This document shows, in pieces, positions 15,794 through 22,104 of a DNA stretch of 35,917 nucleotides (position 1 is its first letter; every line of letters starts with the position of its first letter). The notes beneath the pieces are model-generated. The model did not search any database. It worked only from the letters and a program-made list of their open reading frames with translations, and was not told the origin of the DNA. A program made the position numbers and the translations under genes. The stretch is from Planctomycetota bacterium (GTDB taxonomy: Bacteria > Planctomycetota > UBA1135 > UBA2386): assembly GCA_016795295.1 (NCBI GenBank), contig JAEUHP010000108.1:1-35917 (forward strand). Reading direction: 5' to 3'.

Positions 15794-15825
15794 CGGCAAC
15801 TTTCCGCAGGAGCGGCAAGTTGCCG
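15794..15825. promoter_or_regulatory. 32-nt near-perfect inverted repeat (hairpin or operator)
   Basis: CGGCAACTT (15794-15802) pairs perfectly with AAGTTGCCG (15817-15825). After one T/C mismatch an inner CCGC/GCGG stem closes an AGGA tetraloop, giving 13 base pairs with a single mismatch. It is 100 nt upstream of the fusion gene ATG and 190 nt downstream of the kinase stop. It could be an operator for a dimeric regulator, or a transcript 3' structure of the ABC-kinase operon; no T-tract follows on either strand. Confidence 0.55.
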
Positions 15826-15911
15826 GCCGCACCGCTTGGGGAGCAGAGCGCCTGAGGCGGCGATCGACCCCGTGCGCTGCCGAGCGCACTGCCGCCCCGG
15901 GTGTCGCTGGG

Positions 15912-15917
15912 TAGGCT
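15912..15917 (+). promoter_or_regulatory. -10-like TAGGCT 7 nt before the fusion-gene ATG
   Basis: TAGGCT ends 7 nt before ATG 15925. A weak -35-like CTGCCG (15889-15894) sits 17 nt upstream. Initiation at normal spacing would start the mRNA at the AUG, i.e. a leaderless message, which fits the absence of a Shine-Dalgarno. Confidence 0.35.
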
Positions 15918-15924
15918 CCGACTC

Positions 15925-18246
15925 ATGGACTTTCGCGCTGCGACCCTCGGTCTCCTGCTGTGCGGTGCTTGCGCGGCGCCAAACCACGAGCCGGCACCGC
16001 CTGCGGTCGTGCTGTTGCCGGTGGCTGCGGACCTCAGTGCCTACGTCGAACGGCAGATGCGGGAACAGGACGTTCCCGGGGTGGCGATCGCCGTGCTCGA
16101 CGTCGACCCGGTGACCGCCGCGGAGCACCGCTGGTTGGCCGCGTTCGGCCGTGCCGACGCGGAGGGCGCGCCGCTGCGGCCGGATGCCGTGTTTCGCGTG
16201 GCGTCGTTGAGCAAGCTGTTCACGGCCACGGCCGTGATGGTGCTGGTCGAGCGCGGCCTGGTCGACCTCGACGCGCCGGTGGCCCGGTACTTGCCCGAGT
16301 TCGCACCGCGCAATCCCTTCGGCGTGCCGGTGACCGTGCGCCACCTGCTGGCGCATCGCGGTGGTCTGGTGCGTGAACCACCCGTGGGGCACTACTTCGA
16401 TCCCAGTGAGCCGAGTCTCGCCGAGATGGTTGCGGGGCTGACCGACACCGAGTTGGTGCACGCACCCGGCACGGCGTTCAAGTACAGCAACCCAGGCTTC
16501 GGCGTGCTGGGTGCCGTGGTCGAACGGGTCGTCGGGCAGCCCTTTCCCATCGCCGCACGCCATCTGGTGCTGCAGCCGCTGGGGCTGGTCGACAGTGATT
16601 TCGGCAAGCGTCCCGACCTCTGTGCTCGCACCGCCGAGGGGGTGATGTGGACCTACGACGGCCGAGCCATCCCCACACCCGACTTCGCCTTCGGTTTCGG
16701 CCCGGCGGCCGACCTGCGCAGTACGGTGGGAGATCTGCTGTCGTTCGCGCGCAGTTGGTTGCCGCACCCGCGGCGTGCCGTGCTCTCGGCCGAGAGCCTG
16801 GCCCGCATGTGGCAGCCTGCGGGGGGCGAGAGCTCTGGCTATGGCCTGGGTTGCCAGTCGGGCTACCGCCAGGGCTGCCGGGAAGTCGGCCATGATGGGG
16901 CGGTGTATGGCTTCGCTTCGGCGTTGCGTGCGCTGCCCGAACAAGGCCTTGCGGTCGCCGTCGTCTGCACCAAGGACTTCGCCAACGCGGTGGCGGAGGC
17001 GATCGCTGCGCGGGCCTTGGATGCCGCGCTGTTGGCCCGCCGCGGCGAACGGCTGCCGCCGCCGCAGTTTCCGGAGCCGGTCGGAGCGGTGGCCGCGCGG
17101 GCGCTCGCCGGTCACTACCGGGCCGGCGAGTACCACGTGGATCTGCTGCACCGCGACGCGGAGTTGGTGTATGACCCGGACGTCGGCGTACGCACGCGGA
17201 TGCGGCGTGCCACCGACGGCAGTCTGGTCGCCGACTCGGTGTTGGCGGTGGACAGTGCGCGGCGGCTCTTCCAGCAGGCGAACGGCATGTGGAGCGATGG
17301 TGCAGTCGAGTACGTGCGCGACGACGAGGCTCCGCCCGAACCGCCGGCGGCCCTGCTGCCGCTGCTCGGCGAGTACGGCTTCGACCACGACGTGCTGGTG
17401 GTCTACGAAGACCATGGGCGGCTCGGGGTCCTGATCGAATGGGTGGTGCGCGATCTGCCCGAGCCAGTCGGTCCCGACCTCTACCACTTCCCCCCGGGCA
17501 TGTACGGTGGCGACCGTCTGCGCTTCGAACGGGATGCACAGGGCGAGGTGGTGGCCGCCGTGGTCGGTGGCGCGCGGTTCGAGCGCCGCCCGGAGCCGCC
17601 GGCTCACGGCTTTCGCATCACACCACTCCGGCCGATCGCCGAACTGGCCGCCGCAGCCCGGGATGCCGTGCCGCCGGTGGAGCCAGCGGGACGGCTCGCC
17701 CCCGACTTGGTGGATCTCGCGGCGGTCGAGCCGACGCTGGTGTTCGACCTGCGCTACGCGACCGCCGACAACTTCCTGGGTGCGCCGATCTACCCGGCCG
17801 CGGTGGCCAAGCTGCAGCGTCCGGTTGCGGCAGCGCTGGCGCGGGTGCAGCAGGCGCTGCGGCGCGAAGGGCTCGGGCTGTGCGTGTTCGACGCCTACCG
17901 GCCCTGGTCGGTGAGTTGGGTGTTCTGGCACGCGACGCCGCCGGCGCTGCGGCAGTTCGTTGCCGATCCCGCGGAGGGTTCGCGGCACAACCGCGGTTGC
18001 GCCGTCGACGTGACGCTGGTGGATCTGGCGACGGGCAGGCCGGTGGACATGCCGAGCGGCTTCGACGAGTTCACGCCGCGCGCGTATCCGGACTATCCGG
18101 GTGGCACCTCTCGGCAACGGCATTTCCGCGAACGGCTGCGCATGGCGATGGCGGCCGAGGGGTTCACGGTGAACCCGCACGAGTGGTGGCACTTCGACCA
18201 TGCGGACTGGGCGCGGTACGGGATCGCCAATCTGCCCCTGCCGTGA
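15925..18246 (+). CDS. Lipoprotein fusion: serine beta-lactamase-family domain + VanX-type D-Ala-D-Ala dipeptidase
   Basis: 773 aa, two enzymes in one chain. N-terminal signal LGLLLCGAC with probable lipid-modified Cys at 16. Domain 1 (about 35-390) is a class C beta-lactamase/DD-peptidase fold with SLSK (Ser94, Lys97), YSN (187-189) and HDG (323-325). A middle region (about 400-580, mostly beta) resembles the C-terminal lipocalin-like part of such serine hydrolases. Domain 2 (about 590-773) is a VanX/DdpX M15D peptidase with AYRPW, SRHNRGCAVD (zinc His688, Asp695) and EWWH (catalytic Glu753, zinc His756). All key residues are present. The first would act on D-Ala-D-Ala-like peptides or amides and the second would split free D-Ala-D-Ala; sequential action is inference. 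A GTG at 15901 is an alternative start. Confidence 0.9.
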   Translation: MDFRAATLGLLLCGACAAPNHEPAPPAVVLLPVAADLSAYVERQMREQDVPGVAIAVLDVDPVTAAEHRWLAAFGRADAEGAPLRPDAVFRVASLSKLFTATAVMVLVERGLVDLDAPVARYLPEFAPRNPFGVPVTVRHLLAHRGGLVREPPVGHYFDPSEPSLAEMVAGLTDTELVHAPGTAFKYSNPGFGVLGAVVERVVGQPFPIAARHLVLQPLGLVDSDFGKRPDLCARTAEGVMWTYDGRAIPTPDFAFGFGPAADLRSTVGDLLSFARSWLPHPRRAVLSAESLARMWQPAGGESSGYGLGCQSGYRQGCREVGHDGAVYGFASALRALPEQGLAVAVVCTKDFANAVAEAIAARALDAALLARRGERLPPPQFPEPVGAVAARALAGHYRAGEYHVDLLHRDAELVYDPDVGVRTRMRRATDGSLVADSVLAVDSARRLFQQANGMWSDGAVEYVRDDEAPPEPPAALLPLLGEYGFDHDVLVVYEDHGRLGVLIEWVVRDLPEPVGPDLYHFPPGMYGGDRLRFERDAQGEVVAAVVGGARFERRPEPPAHGFRITPLRPIAELAAAARDAVPPVEPAGRLAPDLVDLAAVEPTLVFDLRYATADNFLGAPIYPAAVAKLQRPVAAALARVQQALRREGLGLCVFDAYRPWSVSWVFWHATPPALRQFVADPAEGSRHNRGCAVDVTLVDLATGRPVDMPSGFDEFTPRAYPDYPGGTSRQRHFRERLRMAMAAEGFTVNPHEWWHFDHADWARYGIANLPLP

Positions 18247-18309
18247 CCGTGCTCTGGCCGTGGCGGGGCGCCGACGGTGGCCGGTCCGCTTGCCCTGCGC
18301 CGGTCCTGG

Positions 18310-20583
18310 TCAGCGCTTCACGACGGGAGCCGGCGTGAGACGGTGTTCGGCCTGCAGCGCCAGGCACAGCATCGCCGTCGTGTAGACGCGGCCGCCGGCT
18401 TCGCCCCAGACGCCGATCGGATCCCACGAGCCGCGGAAGTTGCCGTCGGTGCGCTGGTTCTTCAGCACGGCCAGGCCGAGCTTGTTGCGCCAGAGGTCCC
18501 AGGCCTTGCCGCCGTGGTAACGAAGGGCCATGGTGCCGAGCAGCCAGGCGTACTCGTCGATGCTGCCGGCTTTGGCGTCCCAGAGGGGTGGTTTGGCCAC
18601 CAGCACCTCGGCGGAGCGCTGTTGCCACACCTCGAGGTCGCTCGGGACCGCCGCTTCCTTGAGCAGGAATCGGCCGAACAACGCCGCGGCCGTCATCGCT
18701 TCGTTCTTCTCCACCGGGAACCGCACGGCATGGTCGCCGGCGAATCGGCTCGAGACTTCCCCGACCTTGGTATAGCCGCTGCGGCCGGTGCCTTCGGTGA
18801 CCTGGGTGAACCAGATGGCGCAGAGCTTCAGGGTCTCGGGTGGCGCCGGTATCCCTGCGTCTTGGCCCGCGAGCAGCGCCCAAAGGCACCAGATCGTCAC
18901 CGAAGTGCTGTTGTCGTTGTCGCGCGGCATGTAGCGCCAGACACAGTACGGGTTGCGCCGGCTCTCGAGGTGGGCCAGGGCCGCGGTCAGCCCGGGCCGC
19001 GCCCAGGACACCGCCGACACGGCGCAGGCTTCGGCCAGCGCGAGAGTCGCCAACGCATGGTCATAGACCTGGTAACCATGGTTGCCGGCGATCATGCCGG
19101 TCTGCGGCGCCTGCTGGGACAGCAACCAGCGGCAGGCGCGTTCCAGCGGGTCCCGATGGCGTCGGCCGTGCAAGTTGGCGCCGTCCCCCAGCAGGCACAG
19201 GGCCGCCAAGGCCGTGATCGCAATGTCATAGCCAGGTTTGCCGGCGCCATCACAGGGTTCGCCCACGGTGTCGTGGCGCATGAAATGGGCGGTGCGCCAG
19301 CGGCCGTCGGCATCTTGGTGGCGCAGCAGCCAGTCGATGGCTTGGTCGACCGCTGCCGCCCAGCGTTGGTCCTTCTTGGCGAGGGCTTGGCGGCCGTTGG
19401 CCCGCGCTGCGTAGCGCGGGTTCCGTTCGACGACCGTGAGACCGTCCAGCGCCAGGACTTGCCCCTGCTGGAGTCCGTCCTTTTGGCGCGTGAGCAGCGC
19501 GAGCAAGGCGCCGCCCCCGTCCTGACGGCCGACGCGCAGGTCCGCGACCACGTCAGGGTTTCTGGCGAGCTGCGGCAGTTCGCTTTGGGCGAAGCAGCGC
19601 TCACTGTCGCCGAACACCGAGTAGGCGACACCATGCCGCGCCGTCCCCGAAAGTGCTGCGACCAGATTCCATTCGAGGTGGGCGATGCCGAGCAACGGGC
19701 CGGGCGGCAGGGTCGCCTTGGACCAGCCCGCCGTGGCAGGACGGTTGCGTTCGGTGAGACAGAGGACCGGCGCGTTGGCGGCGCCCGCGGGAACACACGT
19801 GAGGAACCAGTGGGTCTTGGTGGCTGCGAAGTGCAGCGCTGCGGTGGGGGCCGCGGCCAAGCGCGTGCCATCCAGCCGTGGCTGGTTGGCCACCGCTGTC
19901 CAGGCGCTCTGGGTCGGATCGAGCGTGACCAAGTGCAGGACGCCGTCGGCGTCCTCGAACAAGATCGCGCCGTCGCTGGCGGCGAGCCGGGCGCGGCCGA
20001 ACTGGCCTTGCGCGAGGCGGAGGGGCGCTCCGAACTTGGTGCCGTCCTGGGCCGGGACCACGAGCAGTTCGGCCGGCGTGCTTCCGGTGGCTTCCCTTCG
20101 CGCCAAGAACGTGAGGTTGCCTTTGGGATCCGACCCGGCATCGAGCAAGGTCGCACCGGGCCCGAGCACGATCCGGTGGCTGCCGACCGCGGTGCCTTGC
20201 GCGGCCTCCACGGCACGCTGCTCTATGCCTTCGTCCCGCTGCAGCAGAATCTGGAGTTGGGTGCCATCCAGGTTGGTGAGCAGGGCTCCGGCCCGGGCGC
20301 CAGGGAAGCGCGTTTCGACCTTGCCGTCGTTGCGGCGCAGGACGGCAGTGGTGACGCCGTCGCGCGTGCGGTCGAACAACAACCAGGTGGCGCCACGGTG
20401 GTCGCTGGCAGTGACCGGCGCAGCGGCTGACCCCAGCGAGCAACGATCGCCAGAGGCTTCCTTGAACTGGGGGGCGGGCAGCTGTCCCGGGCACGAGCCG
20501 CCGCCGAGCAGGATTGCTGCTACCAGCACAAGCGAGCGAGGCTGGCTCCTGCCATCACTCCGTGCGCGACGCCCGTGATTCAT
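18310..20583 (-). CDS. Secreted protein with prenyltransferase/squalene-oxidase-like alpha-toroid domain
   Basis: 757 aa. N-terminal signal peptide (RSLVLVAAILLGGG). Residues about 45-380 are beta-rich and propeller-like, with repeated 'LL..DGT' type strands. Residues about 400-757 show alpha/alpha-toroid repeats with QW-like motifs: QAIDWLLRHQDADGRW, ACRWLLSQQ, AHLESRRNPYCVWRY, AVLKNQRTDGNFRGSW. The terpene-cyclase DXDD/DCTAE acid motifs are not evident, so it is probably a structural or binding relative rather than a cyclase. The start is supported by a -10-like TAGATT 6 nt upstream. It is convergent with the VanX fusion (63 nt between stops). Role unknown. Confidence 0.82.
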   Translation of the reverse strand: MNHGRRARSDGRSQPRSLVLVAAILLGGGSCPGQLPAPQFKEASGDRCSLGSAAAPVTASDHRGATWLLFDRTRDGVTTAVLRRNDGKVETRFPGARAGALLTNLDGTQLQILLQRDEGIEQRAVEAAQGTAVGSHRIVLGPGATLLDAGSDPKGNLTFLARREATGSTPAELLVVPAQDGTKFGAPLRLAQGQFGRARLAASDGAILFEDADGVLHLVTLDPTQSAWTAVANQPRLDGTRLAAAPTAALHFAATKTHWFLTCVPAGAANAPVLCLTERNRPATAGWSKATLPPGPLLGIAHLEWNLVAALSGTARHGVAYSVFGDSERCFAQSELPQLARNPDVVADLRVGRQDGGGALLALLTRQKDGLQQGQVLALDGLTVVERNPRYAARANGRQALAKKDQRWAAAVDQAIDWLLRHQDADGRWRTAHFMRHDTVGEPCDGAGKPGYDIAITALAALCLLGDGANLHGRRHRDPLERACRWLLSQQAPQTGMIAGNHGYQVYDHALATLALAEACAVSAVSWARPGLTAALAHLESRRNPYCVWRYMPRDNDNSTSVTIWCLWALLAGQDAGIPAPPETLKLCAIWFTQVTEGTGRSGYTKVGEVSSRFAGDHAVRFPVEKNEAMTAAALFGRFLLKEAAVPSDLEVWQQRSAEVLVAKPPLWDAKAGSIDEYAWLLGTMALRYHGGKAWDLWRNKLGLAVLKNQRTDGNFRGSWDPIGVWGEAGGRVYTTAMLCLALQAEHRLTPAPVVKR

Positions 20584-20589
20584 TGCCGC

Positions 20590-20619
20590 AATCTAACTGC
20601 GGCGCACCGGCCATGCCAC
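20590..20619 (-). promoter_or_regulatory. Candidate promoter 6 nt before the toroid-protein ATG
   Basis: Minus strand TAGATT (20590-20595) is separated by 6 nt from the ATG. GTGGCA (20614-20619), 18 nt further up, matches four of six -35 positions. The transcript would start at about the AUG (leaderless). Confidence 0.4.
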
Positions 20620-20822
20620 GCGGCATTCCGCTTCGAGGCGGCCAAGGAACCTCCGCCGCGGTTGCGTCGTACGTCGACGGACGCCGACGCGGAGCTGGCT
20701 GCTGGAGTGGCCCGCACCGCTCGCCTGGGGCGCGTGCGTTCCGCGCCGCGTCCGCCAATTCCCAGCCAACTGCGCGTCCAACAACTACGCGCCCAACAAC
20801 TTCGTACTTGGCGCGGCCTTGC

Positions 20823-21044
20823 TCACATCTTCACGTCGACCACCTGGTCGACGTTGAAATCGAACGAAAACTCTTGGTCGACGTTGATCAGCCGACCGGT
20901 TCCCTTGAACTCGTTGAAGATGATCGCGCCTTCGAGGGAGCGGCCGTCTTCGAAGTTGATCTCGACCCAGTCGGCTTGGCGAGCCGTCATCAGCAGGTCG
21001 TAGACTTCGTCGCGGGTCGGACGTGCAGTTTGGCGTTCGGGCAT
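20823..21044 (-). CDS. Small conserved-looking protein of unknown function (73 aa)
   Basis: 73 aa starting MPERQTARPTRDEVYDLL. A short helix is followed by an alternating strand pattern (DWVEINFEDG, RSLEGAIIFNEFKGTGRLINV, FSFDFNVDQVVDVKM) that resembles a small beta-barrel, for example an Sm- or SH3-like fold; that is inference. It is acidic, soluble, and has no signal or membrane segment. ATG 21044 is preceded by CCGGAGAA (GGAG 10 nt before the start), a good ribosome-binding site, which supports this start over the longer open frame. It lies between the Nudix gene and the toroid-protein gene on the same strand, with gaps of about 180 and 240 nt. Confidence 0.7.
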   Translation of the reverse strand: MPERQTARPTRDEVYDLLMTARQADWVEINFEDGRSLEGAIIFNEFKGTGRLINVDQEFSFDFNVDQVVDVKM

Positions 21045-21191
21045 GTGCGTGGTTCTCCGGTTGCGTCCGGCTTGCCTGGGCGGCGCACCGAGGCCGGACA
21101 TTCTGGTTGGTTGTGAGAGGTCTTGGGGTGCGGTCCGGCTCGGTGCCGGACGGAATCTCTGCGGGGTTGGCCGCCCGTCGTTTCGGGGCGA

Positions 21192-21211
21192 CGCGTGGGG
21201 ATGGTCACGCG
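21192..21211 (-). terminator. Hairpin 12 nt after the Nudix stop
   Basis: CGCGTG (21192-21197) and CACGCG (21206-21211) make a perfect 6-bp stem with an 8-nt loop in the gap after the Nudix gene. No T-tract; weak terminator or mRNA end at best. Confidence 0.3.
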
Positions 21212-21223
21212 CCGAATCCTGGA

Positions 21224-22054
21224 TCACCCACTGGCAGAATCGGAAACGCCGATCGCACCGGCGATTCCTGCTTCGACCAGTAGCTGCGTCCAGGTTTCGA
21301 ACCGGGATCGATCTTGCCACAGTTTCTGGAACTCGACAAGGGACCCCCAAGTCCCGGACATCTTCGAGATTTCACGGACTTGCACGTGTGCCTGGGGCGG
21401 CGTCCCGGCGGGCAGGTCCAGCGTGTAGACCAGCCCGGCGTGGACCTCTCCAACGGGGGTGCTGTCGTCGACCAGCAGGCCCTGAAACCTCGGCTCCAGT
21501 CCCGGGGGGAGGTCCAGGTGGAGCTCCTCGTGCAGCTCGCGCCAGAGCGCCCGGCTGAAATACGCCGGACCAGCCGCCGGCCCGGGCGATGGGGGCGGCA
21601 GGCCGTCCTCCGGGTCGACGTGGCCACCGAGCCCGATCGAACGCAGTCCGTGCAGGCGCTGTTCTCCCTGCTTCGCCAGCCGGGTCACCCAGAACACGCC
21701 CTGGACGCGGCCGTCCTGGGCCACCTGGCGGAGCACGCAGTACGGGATCCACTGCTTCCAGGCCGGGTTCTGCTCTGCGAGGGGGCGTGGTTCGAACCGG
21801 GCTTGGGCCAGGGCTTCGGCCAACAGCCGGGATCCGGCAGCTTCGGGCAGGGAAGTGAACCCCTGCGGCCACCGGCCGCCGAACATGGCCGCGCGGTCGA
21901 CCACCAGCACCTTGGGCGTGGCTCCTGGGGTGGGTGCCGGTTCGGGGGCGGGTGGCACGGCGCGGCGCTCGGTCGGGTGGGCGGGGGAGGGGGAGGGAGG
22001 GACTCGTGCACCGGGTTGCCAGCCAACCGGTTTGCCAGCCAACCGGTTTGCCAA
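21224..22054 (-). CDS. Nudix-like hydrolase
   Basis: Predicted nucleotide-diphosphate hydrolase; substrate unknown. Key region: SIGLGGHVDPED followed by an insertion of about 20 residues (Pro/Gly-rich) and then RALWRELHEELHLD. That is a Nudix box with the GG...E and REL-EE acidic residues present, an expanded middle, and the final Gly replaced by His. Upstream, VLVVDRAAMFGGRWPQGF is a lead-in typical of the planctomycete-type family. The start is uncertain: the full frame begins at TTG 22054, inside a 16-bp repeat block, giving a repeat-derived and Pro-rich N-terminus. GTG 21958 (245 codons) is an attractive alternative, and no start has a Shine-Dalgarno. Soluble, no signal peptide. Confidence 0.75.
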   Translation of the reverse strand: MANRLAGKPVGWQPGARVPPSPSPAHPTERRAVPPAPEPAPTPGATPKVLVVDRAAMFGGRWPQGFTSLPEAAGSRLLAEALAQARFEPRPLAEQNPAWKQWIPYCVLRQVAQDGRVQGVFWVTRLAKQGEQRLHGLRSIGLGGHVDPEDGLPPPSPGPAAGPAYFSRALWRELHEELHLDLPPGLEPRFQGLLVDDSTPVGEVHAGLVYTLDLPAGTPPQAHVQVREISKMSGTWGSLVEFQKLWQDRSRFETWTQLLVEAGIAGAIGVSDSASG

Positions 22055-22076
22055 CCAATTGGGTTACCAGCCAACC
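22013..22076. repeat. Short tandem repeat, 16-bp unit x 4, at the 5' end of the Nudix gene
   Basis: Units on the plus strand: GGGTTGCCAGCCAACC (22013-22028), GGTTTGCCAGCCAACC (22029-22044), a 12-bp short copy GGTTTGCCAACC (22045-22056), AATT, and GGGTTACCAGCCAACC (22061-22076). Each unit is itself nearly self-complementary (GGTT...AACC), so stacked hairpins are possible. A related single copy GGTTGCCAACC occurs at 15624-15634 after the kinase gene. Confidence 0.9.
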
Positions 22077-22104
22077 ACGATGCCAGTTCCCCGGGTTGGT
22101 CCGC

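Larger units (their letters stand above)
15605..15924. other. Gene-free interval between sensor kinase and the beta-lactamase/VanX fusion
   Basis: 320 nt without a credible gene. It holds a GGTTGCCAACC palindrome (15624-15634) 20 nt after the kinase stop, a strong hairpin (15794-15825), and a -10-like TAGGCT just before the next start. A second TAGGCT occurs near 15698-15703. Confidence 0.7.

Noticed and set aside
15697..18201. 834-codon minus-strand open frame opposite the beta-lactamase/VanX fusion
   Set aside because: The plus-strand protein has two complete catalytic motif sets; the antisense has none.
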